A stretch of DNA of 64,000 bases from Arthrobotrys musiformis (GCA_036971715.1 JAVHJL010000004.1:2356001-2420000), one strand, 5' to 3'. Counted from the stretch's first letter, positions 34,659 through 47,668 are shown. Notes: generated from the sequence alone by a model not told the origin. Made by a program: numbers and translations.

Positions 34659-37530
34659 TCACATGTATAGAATGGTAAACGAATCCACCCTCTTGCCCAA
34701 ACAAATAAAGCGGATCAGCACAGATAAACCTATAAGGACGGGAGTAGCGGCTTACCTGCCCAACAGTGCCCGAAATGCCAACAATCCTATAGCCTCTCGG
34801 TGGTATCATTGTATACCTATGATAATAAGCATCCGGCGACCAATGCAGGGGTATCGAGTAAGCTTTTACATACGGTGAGCCACCAGCGGAGTTGCCAAAA
34901 AAGGGCGAACGGCGACCGAGCGTAGTAAGAATATCGCAACCATCGACCCAGAAACCGGTTCTAACAGAGAAGCCAAGAAGAGTCTCACCCCTCCTTGTGT
35001 CCAAAGGAAATTCAGAACAAGAACCTCCCCGGTTTCCAAATACCAGTGTCGAAGTATCATCAAAGCCGAACTCGATGCCGTTCAGACTAATATAAGGGTT
35101 AGATATACAAATCGGGTAGATCGTGGCGAATTAAAGCTTACGCCGAACCAAAATACACACGAATATTGTTTAAAACTCTATTCGTGCCGATCGGCAAGAT
35201 TGCTTCAGTAGGAGCCCCTCCTCCCAAGCCCAATATCATGCCCCGATAAGCCTTTTCGCCCCCGGGGAGCTTAATGAAGCTCTGTGCAGTCGTAAGAAAG
35301 TCGTTAACATCCAGTCTCCCATTACCAATTGTGAAAACACTAAGCTTGATCTTCCCGGACTTCTCACTAGGGGGGACTTTAGATAGAACCTCGGGCACCG
35401 AGATAGTTAGATTACGTTCTACTTTCGGGAATACTTCACTAATCAATCGTGAGCAAATATCCGTTCTAAGGCTGGTTGCAGTGACGTACAAGTAGTGTTG
35501 CAGTGTCTCGTCGACGTATATTTCAACCCAGGCTACTCCGGTCGAGGAAACGATGACCGCGGCAGCCCCTACACCATATACCTGGGGGTTGTCGCCTTCA
35601 AATATGGAAGGGGGGTCGGAGGCTGATTTAAAACACGGATGGAATCTGAATCTCAATATATCTAATCGGTGCCAGTGACACTCATCCTTGGGCATACATA
35701 GCCTTTGTCTACTCATTAGCCTCGCTTTAAAAGGGTGGGAAATGGCTGATACACACCGTAGCCCGGGAGACCTAGTTCTAGTCGAGTACGATTCCTACGA
35801 AACGAATATATTTTTAGGTTGTGGATGATTGCAGAGTCTTTGGTGCGCATACCCTCATAACAAATGATCTATTCAGCCTAGTATAGTCGCGAACCTGTGG
35901 ATCGAAAAAGTAAGCTATGCCCCCTCTGCCGAAATTTTTAGGTGTTCCAACTAACCATGATACCGGACGGTTGGTGGGGGCATCCAAAAGCATGCCCGAC
36001 CTCGTGAAGGAACGCTCCAACACCGATACAACACGCTTCCCTATTCTCATAAGCAGGGCTATTCAGTCGGAGAGGCGAAGTTTACGTACCAGTATGAACC
36101 CGATTGTCCCGCATCGTTGGCAACAATTCTAGTGTCTGTCCTTGTGCAGTCGGTGAGCTTTTAGAAGGTTAGCCCCCGGTAACCCTTAAAACTTTTAAAC
36201 GGGTGAACATACCGAAGGAACAACGTCTTCTATAAACGTTGGCCAAGAATGGAGTGAATGGCTACCAAATATGCCCATCTGAATTAAACCGGATCCCCCC
36301 CCCAGCGCAGCATGTCCAGTAATAACCTTTGATGCGGGGTCCCATTTAGAATCGAGAATCAAAACAGCAATGTGCTTCCTTTCATATGCAGTCTTCGGCG
36401 CGAAGTATTTTTCTACGGCTTGGTAGGCAATATTCCATAGCTCACCCGTCCTTTTTCCGGTGGGGTTTTGCTGCGCAATATCAAGATCTCTAATCTCTGC
36501 CACAGTTCTTTCCGAACAAATAATATGAACCTTAGGTACCATTCTAGGCATTTTATCGCGATAGGAAATAGACTCTGAGGCCCATTCTTCCTCGAACCTG
36601 AACGTTCGTCTCCCAAACTTATTCTTCGCCATCTCCTCCGCAGTATACGCCTGCCAAAGATATGCCGCCATCCGAAATTTCTTAATAGCCGTGTCCAATC
36701 CGTTGCCTTGTGTCTTGATCTTGTCCGGGGGGCAATCAAACGTAGCCGGTGAGTCGCTTGCAAGGAGAATCACTAGGTGTAGTGGCGGCGCGGCTAGTGG
36801 CATCATGTGTATGGTCATTTGGGACTTAGTTGGAGGCGCCCTGGAGCATGTATACTCAAACAATAGTTTGTTGGGGCCGGGTTCGAGGTATACGATGGCA
36901 CGAAAGAATCCATCGAATACCGGCCAAGATGTTGGTGGGAAGCTCCCGTGGTGATGATGAACGACAACTACCCCATCCTGCGGTCGATCGGGCAAGCCGC
37001 ATTGACCAAATACTAACAACACGGATGCGAACGCCCATGAGCCGTCACTGATAGAAAGTATCCGAGGAGCGCTTGGTGATACTGGTTGGACTGGTTGGAG
37101 AATTTGGATATGTGGGTTTGCCTATATATTGTAGTCGCAAGCGAGAAAAACAAGTAAGCGATGGTCCCAAAAAAGATCGGAAAGAACTCCTTTCACGCAA
37201 ACATACATATGTAGATTGGCGCCTTAATGCTGGTGATCCTATGTCTTCTCCAGGAGGTTCCTCTAAGTTCGGTTTTGGGGGGACTGGTGGAACGGATTGT
37301 TGTGAAGATACCGAAGCCCGTGCAGAGTCGTTCCAGGGTATGCCAGTCGACATGGCAGATGCAGAAGAGCCACCGGGTGTTATTGTTACACCGCTTGTAA
37401 TATCGTCGGGCCCAAACCGATGAGAATCCAGTGCATGGGCGCTAGGATGTGCCTCGGGGGTATCCGAACCAGTATTCAAGCTTTGGCGGGACCGCCGTCG
37501 AAGGTTTGTAAGTTTGAGCTTACTTAGCAT
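34659..37530 (-). CDS. Zinc metallopeptidase with jacalin-like C-terminal domain (YIL108W family)
   Basis: Predicted metallopeptidase of the fungal YIL108W-type family; substrate unknown. Exons 37530-37207, 37121-36213, 36157-36090, 36040-35956, 35894-35853, 35794-35757, 35702-35142, 35086-34756, 34691-34659; 796 residues. The zinc site is HEVGHAFGCPHQ (H446, E447, H450, H456), reached only after splicing a 49-nt intron, and followed by GIM/VRDYTRLNRSF across the next intron. The N-terminal 110 residues are Ser/Pro-rich and disordered. A beta-rich jacalin-like lectin domain occupies the last about 190 residues (YRGMILGLGGGAPTEAILP, GFWVDGCDILTTLGR, PPRGYRIVGISG). The last exon codes RVDSFTILYM and a stop, as family members end with a similar beta strand. 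No signal peptide, so it is likely intracellular. An extra intron inside exon 8 (after GGSPY) is possible but did not fit the frame. Confidence 0.88.
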
Positions 37531-38760
37531 GACGGCAAGTCAGTTATCACTGTTCACGCGATGGTTCGCGCCGGGTATCATGCCAATGAAGCCGCAGGAT
37601 TACTATTCAGGTCTTCTTGTCTTTGTCTCGAGCCTGTTTAGGAAGGGAGGCAGGAAGGCGACTGTATTGAACAAGGCGCGGAACAAAGCTTAAGTTAGCA
37701 ATGTTAGATCAAGGCGGAGAGTCCGCTCCGGGCAGGAAATTCAAATTGGAATTATTTATGTCAACAATGATACGGAGAGGCATGCAATTGACGTGCGCAG
37801 TACCCACCCACACACCCACCCATCTCCCTAAGAGGCGGTACCTAAGGTACTAAGGTACGCCCCGATGCATTTTGATGTTTTCAAAGAAGAGGGGTGCAGT
37901 GGGGTTCAGGGGATGGGAGACCGATGGTGGCGGCGCGGGCGATATAATATTTATACCTGCTACCTACTCACCTTCAGTAGGTACCCGCGACATGTATGTA
38001 CATGTGCATGTGCATGTAAGTTTAGGACGATGTGCCGTCATGGCTAAAAAGGAAATGACGTCGAGCTGCGTCAACACAGATTCCATCGCATGGCACCCCG
38101 GCTCGGAAGATCAAGCTTAGGTAAGTAAGTACTTAAGTAGGTATTACAAGGAATCCAGGTACCGGGTTAACGTCAACGTTCCTGCATTGCATCGTGCCAT
38201 ATACATACCCAAGTAGTTAGAGGGAATACTAAAGAGGGACCAGCCGCCGCGGAGGTAAACGATTTGATGGCCCTCGCGGCCTCGGCTGTCCGTGCAAGTC
38301 GGCTGCCGTGGGCTCCGCGGCAAACTGAAAAATTACCACACCTCAACACCCAAAACGCGTCATGACCATCCACAGCAGTAAAACGTCCAAGACTCTTGGA
38401 GCTCATAACTCGGGTGGTTTACGCCCCGCGGTGTTTTTTTTTTTTCCCTCCATTCTCCTATCATGTCCTTGAATTTCGGCCTTCTAAATTCCGGGTAACG
38501 AGGCGGTATCCATAATGGATCCGAGGCTACATATAAAATGGTCTGGTTGACCATCGCAGTTGATTCAATCCCGTGCCTAATTAGCTAAACCATTGCATTG
38601 TAGAACACATCTCAACCTTTCCTCCCAAACATAAGCTCTTTACTCTAACCGTGCACCAAATCTACGTTTTCATCTTCAACAAATAAAGGAAGGGAAGAAA
38701 CAATCCGTGAGCTATCATTCCATATATCAGGTGCAGACCTGTTGGGGCTAGCTGTCGACC
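37531..38760. promoter_or_regulatory. Divergent promoter region metallopeptidase / ABC transporter
   Basis: 1.23 kb. Includes GGTACCTAAGGTACTAAGG at 37839-37857, AGGTAAGTAAGTACTTAAG at 38119-38137 and several CCGCGG/CCGCGC words (38246, 38311, 38425). CCGCGG-like words resemble binding sites for Zn2Cys6 drug-resistance regulators, but that is only suggestive. No gene seen. Confidence 0.5.
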
Positions 38761-41700
38761 ATGAGTCGTCCGCACGCTGGCGCAAATGGCGATGGGGATG
38801 TCGTGTTTGGAGATTCCAATGGGGCGCCCAGTGCCATTGGTGACGACGACATATTAACTAGTCAACAAGAGGAGAACGAGGTTCTCCAACTTGCCCGGAA
38901 TTTCACAATCAGATCAATTCAAGGTTCTCACGAATCGCCTTTCAATGCAACCCCAGATGGTCCCTTGGACCCCAAGAGCCCCAACTTCAAAGCAAGAGAG
39001 TGGGCTAGGGCATTCTACAACGTCAGGTATATGTCAGACGATGGCGTCCCCCCGCGGGTTGCCGGGTTGGCATTCAAGAACCTAAACGTCTGGGGGATGG
39101 GGTCAACAACAGATTACCAGCCCAGCGTTGGGAATGCTATGTTCAAGCTTCCATTTTTGCTCGGGTATGGTGAGAATAGAATCGATATCCTTCAAGATAT
39201 GGATGGGCTCCTGCTTCCTGGCGAGATGCTTTGCGTGTATGTCATATCCTATCGCAAGAGGACAGAAGTATCGGGTCCCACCGCTGACAATATCTCCCGA
39301 TGATAGTCTTGGCCCACCAGGCTCCGGATGTTCAACGTTGCTTAAGACAATAGCTGGGGACACGCACGGCCTTAGAGTCAACCCAGATTCGCTCCTAAAC
39401 TATCAGGGAATCACTCCACAAAAAATGAAAACAGTCTTCAAGGGTGAGGCTATCTACACCGCTGAGGTCGATGCCCATTACCCTCAGCTTTCCGTTGGCG
39501 ATACCCTTTACTTCGCCGCGCTTGCTCGTGCCCCGAGCACGATACCCGGCGGCGTCGACCGGGGTGTCTATGCAACGCACTTGCGTGATGTCATTATGGC
39601 GATGTTTGGTATCAGCCATACTGTTGATACTCGGGTTGGTAACGATTTTGTCAGAGGGGTGAGCGGGGGCGAGAGAAAGAGAGTCACAATTGCCGAGGCC
39701 AGCCTGAGCTATGCTCCTCTCCAGTGCTGGGACAATAGTACGAGAGGACTGGACTCTGCAAATGCCGTAGAATTTTGCAAAACGCTGAGGACCCAAAGCG
39801 ACGTATTCGGATCAACAGCTTGTGTCGCCATCTACCAATCCCCTCAAGCGGCTTACGAGGTAAGAAACTCTACCAGTTAAACACCGAATCCGCGGACCAC
39901 AATACTTAGATATCAATTTAGCTCTTTGATAAAGTCACTGTCCTTTATGAAGGGAGGCAGATCTACTTCGGGAAGGCATCGGAGGCGAGAACGTATTTCA
40001 CCAGCCTCGGTTTCGACTGCCCCGAATCGCAGACGACCCCAGACTTCTTGACTTCAATGACGAGCCCGACTGAGCGGATTACCAGGCCGGGCTTTGAATC
40101 AACCGCGCCACGAACACCCGACGAATTTGTGAAACGTTGGAGAGACAGTCCCGAGTACAGGCACCTGATCCAAGAAATCACGACTTACCATGACGAACAC
40201 CCCTTTGACGGTCAGCACTTCGAGAAGTTTTCCGGGTCAAGAAAGGCGGAAAAATCCAACAGACAACGCGAGAATTCGCCCTATACCCTATCATACATAT
40301 CGCAGGTCAAACTCTGTAACTGGAGGGAGCTCCAGAAACTAAAAAATGACCCGTCCATTCCAATTGCTATGCTAGTTACGAACATATTCGAGGCCTTAAT
40401 CATCGCAAGCATTTTTGTAAACCTACCTCAAACAACAACTTCACTTTACCCCCGAGGTGTAGTGTTGTTCATGATGATTCTTCTAAGTAGGCTTGAATCA
40501 ACCCCTTTCGTCAAACAAGATACTTGGATAGGTAACTAACAAAAGGTAGACGCCTTCTCTTCTTTAATCGAGATAATTTCACTGTATGCAAAACGCGCAA
40601 TTGTCGAAAAACACAACCGCTATGCACTTTACCACCCAAGTGCCGAAGCTCTGTCATCTTTGATCATGGATCTCCCCTACAAGATCACTAATGGCCTAAT
40701 AACCAATATTATCTTATATTTCACGACAGGTCTACGTCGTGAAGCAGGCCCATTTTTCTTCTTTTTCCTAATATCTTTTACTATGACGTTAGCGATATCT
40801 TCTTTTTTCCGGTTCTTCGCTTCCGTGACGAAAACTGTCGATCAAGCGATGGCTCCCTCATCAATTATTATCATCGCCCTTGTTCTATACACAGGCTTCA
40901 CCATCCCTGTCCAATATATGAAGGGGTGGGCATCTTGGATTAGATGGGTGAATCCGATAAGTTACGGATTCGAAAGTGTCATGGTAAACGAGTTCCATGG
41001 CCAGGACTATTCGTGCTCTGGGTACATTCCTTCCGGCCCAGGATACGATGGTGTGGACCCTGAGCACAGGACGTGCGCGTCGAAAGGCTCTTTGCCGGGG
41101 CTTGAAATTGTCAGCGGAACCGCTTATATTCAAACGACCTTCGGATTCCACGAACACCACAAATGGCGTAATTTTGGAATCCTAGTTCTCTTTGCAGTGG
41201 CACTCATGGCTTGCCACCTGTTGACATCAGAGATAGTGTCATCCGAACGTTCAAGGGGCGAGGTCAAAGTATTTAAAAGAGGCAAATCACATAAGTCTAA
41301 AGCAAAAAGAGAGCACCAGGACGAAGAGACCGGAAAACCAGCACTTCCCAGCTATCAGGGTCACGATGACGATGCTGCCGTAAAGCAGCCTGTAGGGAAG
41401 CAAAGCTCGATTTTTCATTGGGAAGATGTCTGCTACGAGGTACAGGTTAAAGGGGAGTCCCGTGTTATTCTGGATCATGTCGACGGATGGATCAAGCCTG
41501 GGACGTTAACAGCCCTGATGGTATGACAGACTTTGGTGATTGTATCAGTATCTTGACGCTAACTTTGGAGGGTACAGGGTGTATCTGGAGCTGGAAAAAC
41601 GACCTTATTAGATGTCCTTGCTAGTAGGACCACCGTTGGCATTATTTCCGGAAACATGTTTGTGGACGGACGGAATCGCGATGAGTCTTTTCAGCGGAAA

Positions 41701-43592
41701 ACGGGCTACGTACAACAGCAGGACCTCCACCTCCATTCGTCAACTGTTCGGGAGGCGCTAGAATTTAGCGCCCTACTAAGACAACCTCCGCACTATTCCT
41801 ATGAGGAAAAGATGTCATATGTGGATTATATCATTGATTTACTAGGCATGAGCAACTACGCCGATGCAGTTGTGGGAGTGCCAGGATCTGGATTGAACGT
41901 CGAGGAACGAAAACGTCTGACAATCGGCGTAGAATTAGCCGCGCGGCCAAAATTACTGTTATTTTTGGACGAGCCCACATCCGGGCTGGACAGTCAAACT
42001 TCGTGGTCGATCTGTAACTTGATGGAAAAGTTAACAAGATCGGGACAAGCAATCCTATGCACTATCCACCAACCTTCTGCGATGCTTTTCCAACGGTTTG
42101 ACAGGTTATTGCTGCTCGCAAAGGGGGGGAAAACGGTTTACTTCGGAGAAGTTGGGGATAATGCAAGTGTACTTCTGGACTATTTCGTTCGCAACGGTGG
42201 CTCCCTTTGCCCAGCAAATGCAAACCCCGCTGAGTATATGCTAGAGGTTATCGGTGCGGCTCCTGGAACACGTTCGGAGATTGATTGGCCGTCAGTGTGG
42301 AAGAAAAGCCCAGAGTACCGTGAGATTCGGGCAGAACTCACGCGCCTCAGAGATCTGGTTGAGCACCCATCAGCGGTTGCAGATGAAATCGCCTCTAGTC
42401 ACAGAGAATTCGCAGCTTCTTTTACCGCCCAGCTTCTGCAGGTTTTAAAAAGACTGTTTCAGCAATACTGGAGAACACCATCCTACATATATTCTAAGGT
42501 GTTACTAGCCGTTGGCTGTGTAAGTGCGCGTTAACGTTGGACTTCTCATAGAACTCTGAACGCACATGCTAACGTTTACCCACCTCTAACGGATAGTCTA
42601 TGCTCATTGGATTCTCGTTCTTTATGGGCGAAAATACGATGCAGGGCCTAAATAATCAGATGTTTGGCGTATTTGCTTTTATATTTGTTATCATTACTGT
42701 CGTGATGCAGATAATACCAGTCTTCGTCACTCAAAGGACGCTTTACGAAGCCCGAGAGCGGCAGTCGAGGACCTACAGTTGGCAAGCATTCATTATCTCG
42801 AATCTCATCGTCGAGTTTGCCTGGAATTCCGTTAGTAATATTGATATTCGAGCTCTATGCACAGATGCTAACCGGATATAGGCTATCGGAATTCTATGTT
42901 TTTTCGTTTGGTACTATCCAATGGGCCTTTATAGAAACGCGGAATATACAAGCGCCGTCCACTCGCGAGGTATACTCGTTGTTCTTTTAATTTGGGTGAT
43001 ATTTATGTTCGCCAGTTCCTTTGCAATCATGATGATCTCTGGAATAGAAAACCCGGAAGTGGCTTCCGCAAATGCGAACGCTCTATCCATAATGGTGAGA
43101 CCCCTCGTAGCGTTGGAAGTGAGTAGAAGGCTAACCCGACTCCTCAAGATGTATGCCTTCTGCGGTATTTTAGCAGGGCCAGATACTCTGCCAAGGTTCT
43201 GGATATTTATGTACCGTGTCAACCCTCTCACGTACTTCACATCAAGCTTTATGGCAACGACGCTAGCAAATGCGCCAGTCTACTGTGCTGAAAATGAGTA
43301 CCGGGAATTCCAAGCGCCGGAAGGGCTAAATTGTGGCACCTATTTGGAGCCGTACGTATCAGCTGCTGGTGGGTATATATTGAATCCCCTCGCCTCGGGT
43401 CTAGAGAACTGCCAGTATTGTCAAATGCATTCGACCAACACGTTTTTGATAAGTATCAATTCAAATTTTTCGGAGAGGTGGAGGGACTTCGGGATTGTGT
43501 GGGTTTATGTCCTCTTCAACACCGCCACTGCAATCCTATTTTACTGGTTATTCAGGGTGCCAAAGGGGGGGAAAAAGGCATCTACTATGTAG
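38761..43592 (+). CDS. PDR-type (ABCG) ABC transporter, full size
   Basis: Plasma-membrane multidrug efflux pump of the fungal PDR family with NBD-TMD-NBD-TMD order. Exons 38761-39236, 39307-39859, 39922-40486, 40550-41520, 41578-42519, 42597-42830, 42882-43094, 43149-43592; 1465 residues, normal length. NBD1 has the PDR-typical degenerate Walker [13 protein letters not shown] (Cys for Lys), signature [14 protein letters not shown] and Walker [18 protein letters not shown]2 has canonical [14 protein letters not shown], the degenerate signature [12 protein letters not shown] and [15 protein letters not shown]. This asymmetry is normal for PDR pumps. Six-segment membrane halves follow each NBD, with the Cys-containing extracellular loops ([21 protein letters not shown]). 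The 54-nt intron 43095-43148 is in phase and stop-free, so retention would go unnoticed. Substrate cannot be predicted. Confidence 0.95.
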
Positions 43593-44135
43593 AGACTAGA
43601 AGTACTGGGGATTTTCAAGTTGTTACTAAGTTGAGAATCATTTTTGAAAAAAGGCTACGCTCTTCATGAATGGTTTGATATTGTGACTGTGGTCTGAATG
43701 GTTAAACTTAAAGCGCGGATGGGAATGGAATGTTTTGGTACCTTACAATAATAACAATAATATAAAATACGGCTCGTTGGGACCGTATCTATGTGAATCT
43801 ATTTGTCTTGTGAGTGGGGTGACCCCTTCCGTCTACGGGCCGGCGTTAGGGAGATGCTTTTTGGTGCCACCCGACATTCGGTTGGTGTGGCCCTCTCCCT
43901 TTACACCTCCCTACGCCATGTTGGGTGCTGCAATAGCACACCACAAAAACAAAAAAGAGAGAAAAGGTCCTTTTAGCATATTAGGATGTTGCACAAAGAA
44001 AGTCTATATACAAAGTCTCGGATTATCGCCATCTATTTTTCAACGTAACCATTCAATTCAACAAGAAATCAAGAAATCAAAAAATGACCCTTGAGGAATG
44101 AAGCAACGAGACCCACTAGAGGGTAAACGTCCCAC
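43593..44135. other. Convergent intergenic region ABC/SWI1
   Basis: 543 bp between converging stops with an AATAATAACAATAAT tract near 43748. No gene seen. Confidence 0.6.
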
Positions 44136-47100
44136 CTAATAAACTTCATCATTATCCACGCTCCCTGTAAACCCGCTAAATTCACACATATAACCAAGGG
44201 CTTTGGCATCGACGCTATGGTTCATCATGGCACCAAACAAGATTTCCTTTTTAGATGCCATCCCGGCTAGAAATGTGCTCTTAAGACTATCTGCTTCCGC
44301 ATCTAGTAAATTCAATGATTCGATTGAGCCCAATAAGCCATCGAGATTGTAGTTGTCGGTCGAAGTAAGGGAAAGGTTGCGGAGAACGGTGGCCCCACGC
44401 TGGATAATGCGGGAGAAGGGTTGGCTGTCATCTTGATATGATGCCACTCGCCCGTTCATAGGCCTGGCCGCCTGCTGCTGGGTGCACAGGAAATACACCA
44501 AGCGGACAAGGCTGTGAGAAAAGCCATCTTCGGACGATAACCATGAGAGCGCGAGATGGGAGTCCTCTTGCGCAGCGATCCCAGAGAGGATCTCAGCTGC
44601 AAGCATCCCTTGCTCTAGATAAGGCTTCCGTGCTTCCACCGCTTGAGGCAACATCATACGCACGTTGTCGGCCACAGGAATAGGCGATATAGCTAGTGCG
44701 AATGAACGTGTCAACAAGTCCCAAGGCCGTCCTGTACCTGAATCTGAAGCGAAAAGTTCCTTGAAATAGCCGCGATTAGGGTCATCACGAACTAAAAGCT
44801 TGGCCAGGCTATCAACCGCGGGGGGAAGGTATCGGTGAATCGACGGATGATACGACGGGAACATGGGTAGGATTCTTCCCGAGTAGTATGGGCCTGGCTG
44901 GGGCGCAAACGATAGAATGAAGCGCAAGAGCCCTATCGCCTCCTGCTTTCCAGGTAAAATAATGGATTGCGAAAGGTTAGAGAGAAATATTATCATGTCC
45001 TTCATGAAGTCGAGTGTGTTGTTATTCGATCGGAGAAGCATTTTCGTTCGGCATATTGTATCAATGATGCTTGCAACAAATTTTATGACGCTGCTTTCCG
45101 CTAATGGATCATGGTTAGATTCAAAAAATGACAGATTTCTGAAGATAGTCGTTATGGCGATAAGTCTATCGGCAGCCCTATCTAACTCATAGGACTGGCT
45201 TCCAACCCTCGGTACTGCCAACAGGGTGTTTGCTTCTTGGCGGCAGCCCCTAAGAACTTCTTCGTATGGTGGGAAGATGGGATCGATATCCAGCATCACG
45301 ACATTCTCTTTTAATAGCAGAACTTCTGATTCCGCCACATCTACGAGCGTCTCTACCAGGTCCTCGCAGCTCTTGAGAGATAAAGACCACTGCGACTCAA
45401 CCGACACTGTCACAAGTGTATCCAATGCCAACCTGATCTCAGCTTGTAGGCCTGACTTCAAACTCATGGTCAGAGCGTGGACGTCGATTATTCCTAGCTC
45501 GTTGAATGTTGGGACAGTAGGGCGCAAATGAACAATTTCTGCCCCAATCCCACTCAAGACTGCAACATCAACACCGCCGTGAGTATCGAGCCCGCGAACT
45601 TTTGGGTTAAAATGCAGATTGTGTTTCTCCCGACTTGGTGTCACGGTCGACTGGGCGATATCGGATGGCTGGGGTAGAACCCCGGGAAGTGGTTGGAGAG
45701 GTAGGTTTTTGGTTGGTGTTTGAGGTTGATTGAATGATGTAGCGCCTGGTGCGAGCGCAGGAGAGTATGGCGAATGTGTGGCTGTGGGTGGGATAGACTT
45801 GCCTATAGGCAAGTTACTCTGGAACGCTATATTTGGATTCTGAAAGGCGCCTGGCGAGGGTGTCTGAAAGGTCCCTAGGCTAGATTCCTGAGAAGGTTGC
45901 TTAGTTGGGCTTTGGGACCTTCCCTGAGACTGCTTTCCCATTCCCAAATGCTGCATTGTGCTTGCATTTGGCGCCTGTATTTGGGCATTATGCTGGGCCT
46001 GCGTGCTTTTCCGGTATGCGTCCTCGAATGGTGCCAGATTGGTTTGATATACTTGGGCTAATTGCTCGCCAACGCCGGGATGCACCTCCATGTTCAATTG
46101 TAAACTTTGCGCGACAGAGGCCCACTGGTTTGCTACTGTTATGCTCCGGTGGCCTCCGAATCGTTGGACAAGGAGGTATAAGGAAAATAAGTGGATTTGG
46201 CGGTCCCCTAGAAGAACTGTGAGGCTTGCAATAGGAGTACCGCGCTTTTGCATAAAATCTTGTAGGGATCGCGCGAATTGGTCGGGGTTTGGACCCCCGC
46301 GTCCCGAGATTTTTGCATTGGGATTTGGGTGTGAACCTTGCAAGGTCGATACAGGAATGTTCCTTCCATGATGCTGTACCATTGGGTTCTGCCCTCCTTG
46401 GATTTGAGCCGATTGTTGCATCAGTTTGTGCTGTTGTTGCCTCTGCAGCTGATTGTACATTGCCTGAGCTCCTGCATTAGGTTGAAAGTTCTGCGTTATA
46501 TTCATAGCCTGACCCATCCCGTTCGGGGGGGAGAAAGCGCGCTGCGCTTGCACGGTAAAGCCAGTATTTGGTTGTGGTTGTGTAGGGAACCCATGAGGAG
46601 TTACGCTGCGAGTAACACTATGCTCAGACGTTGGGGATCCTTGTTGTATGAACATGTGCTGTTGGTTAGCTGGTGAGAACGGGCTCGGGGATTGAGTAGC
46701 CATCCGCTTAGGCGGAGGGGGCTGGCCGGGACCAGCAACATTACTTGAATTTGGCGTTTTATAAACCTGACTTTGCATGATGGGTGATGGCGTACCATTA
46801 TTCGGAGCACCTTGGCTGAGTTGTGGGATAAAGGAAGGGGTGGCGCTGAGAGGCCTTTGCGGTGCATTTGGGTTCCCAGCTCCATATATATGATATACCT
46901 GATTGTTGGGAGCCTGCCCGACGCCACCTTGAGGTGTTTGAGAGCGAGAGCCCGGTAGAACACCTGGTGTCTGGCGTGGCGATATGTTGACAGAATCCTC
47001 CCGCGGCCGCGCCCTCTTGAGAGGGACAACCGGATTGACATGATAGGACGGTGCCTGGAATCCCGGCGATGGGTGTCGAGAATTCCCATTATGCATCAGC

Positions 47101-47234
47101 GACGCGTGAGGCGGCTGCTGGGCGACAGGAGAATGTTGCATATGCTGGCCCTGCTGGCCCTGCTGGAATTGCATTGGATCCATCGAAGATGGCATCATCA
47201 TATTATTAGAAGCATCCATATTGACGGACGTCAA
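44136..47234 (-). CDS. SWI1: ARID-domain SWI/SNF subunit, Swi1-like
   Basis: Single uninterrupted exon of 1032 residues. The N-terminal about 310 residues are rich in Gln, Asn, Pro and Ser (QFQQGQQGQHMQ, SPVAQQPP), as in Swi1 and its ARID1 relatives. An ARID DNA-binding domain lies near residues 320-410: DQFARSLQDFMQKRGTP, IHLFSLYLLVQRFGG, QWASVAQSLQL, LAQVYQTNLAPFEDAY. The C-terminal about 450 residues form a helical repeat region (LIAITTIFRNLSFFESNHDPLAE, AKLLVRDDPNRGYFKELFASD, LSWLSSEDGFSHSLVRLVYFL), matching the conserved Swi1/ARID1 C-terminal domain. It would be the targeting subunit of the SWI/SNF nucleosome remodeller. Rsc9-type ARID proteins are shorter and lack the Q/N-rich head, so Swi1 is preferred. 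Divergent from GRIM-19 across 434 bp. Confidence 0.9.
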   Translation of the reverse strand: MTSVNMDASNNMMMPSSMDPMQFQQGQQGQHMQHSPVAQQPPHASLMHNGNSRHPSPGFQAPSYHVNPVVPLKRARPREDSVNISPRQTPGVLPGSRSQTPQGGVGQAPNNQVYHIYGAGNPNAPQRPLSATPSFIPQLSQGAPNNGTPSPIMQSQVYKTPNSSNVAGPGQPPPPKRMATQSPSPFSPANQQHMFIQQGSPTSEHSVTRSVTPHGFPTQPQPNTGFTVQAQRAFSPPNGMGQAMNITQNFQPNAGAQAMYNQLQRQQQHKLMQQSAQIQGGQNPMVQHHGRNIPVSTLQGSHPNPNAKISGRGGPNPDQFARSLQDFMQKRGTPIASLTVLLGDRQIHLFSLYLLVQRFGGHRSITVANQWASVAQSLQLNMEVHPGVGEQLAQVYQTNLAPFEDAYRKSTQAQHNAQIQAPNASTMQHLGMGKQSQGRSQSPTKQPSQESSLGTFQTPSPGAFQNPNIAFQSNLPIGKSIPPTATHSPYSPALAPGATSFNQPQTPTKNLPLQPLPGVLPQPSDIAQSTVTPSREKHNLHFNPKVRGLDTHGGVDVAVLSGIGAEIVHLRPTVPTFNELGIIDVHALTMSLKSGLQAEIRLALDTLVTVSVESQWSLSLKSCEDLVETLVDVAESEVLLLKENVVMLDIDPIFPPYEEVLRGCRQEANTLLAVPRVGSQSYELDRAADRLIAITTIFRNLSFFESNHDPLAESSVIKFVASIIDTICRTKMLLRSNNNTLDFMKDMIIFLSNLSQSIILPGKQEAIGLLRFILSFAPQPGPYYSGRILPMFPSYHPSIHRYLPPAVDSLAKLLVRDDPNRGYFKELFASDSGTGRPWDLLTRSFALAISPIPVADNVRMMLPQAVEARKPYLEQGMLAAEILSGIAAQEDSHLALSWLSSEDGFSHSLVRLVYFLCTQQQAARPMNGRVASYQDDSQPFSRIIQRGATVLRNLSLTSTDNYNLDGLLGSIESLNLLDAEADSLKSTFLAGMASKKEILFGAMMNHSVDAKALGYMCEFSGFTGSVDNDEVY

Positions 47235-47668
47235 AGGCGAGGGCGACGGACGCGTCTAGCTCCGAGGCGCCTTCGGGGATGATTTTTTGTGTTTAGACCA
47301 GGCGGTGGTTTGGTTCGAGCAAAGGCTAGTTCAGCAGCAAGACAGGCCCCTCTGATCCTTCGACCGTACAGTAATGTTATACATGCAGGGAGAAACAGGT
47401 GTTCTATCGCGTGTGTTCAAGAGGTTCAATTGTTGTCGACGATGTGCGTGAGGTGTGGGATGTGGAATGTGGTTGGTCCATCGACGCTAGCGACAAGGGG
47501 TCTAGGCATTTCGGGTGCAGGAATCAATGGGCGGGAGTAGCCACCGGTAGTGCCTCGACAAACAAAACCTCCTCTCCTCCCCACCTTCTTCACTCCGCGG
47601 CGACGACAACGACGACAATCTCCCGACAAAGAACATTGCCGCCAATTCGAAACCCGCAGCTGGCTATT
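47235..47668. promoter_or_regulatory. Divergent promoter region SWI1/GRIM-19
   Basis: 434 bp between divergent start codons. (CGACAA)-like repeats near 47600-47640 lie in the GRIM-19 leader. No TATA box or named operator can be supported. Confidence 0.55.

Noticed and set aside
38240..38430. CCGCGG-like words as pleiotropic drug response elements of the ABC gene
   Set aside because: Only short words in a G/C-rich patch; too little to call a regulatory site without expression or binding data.
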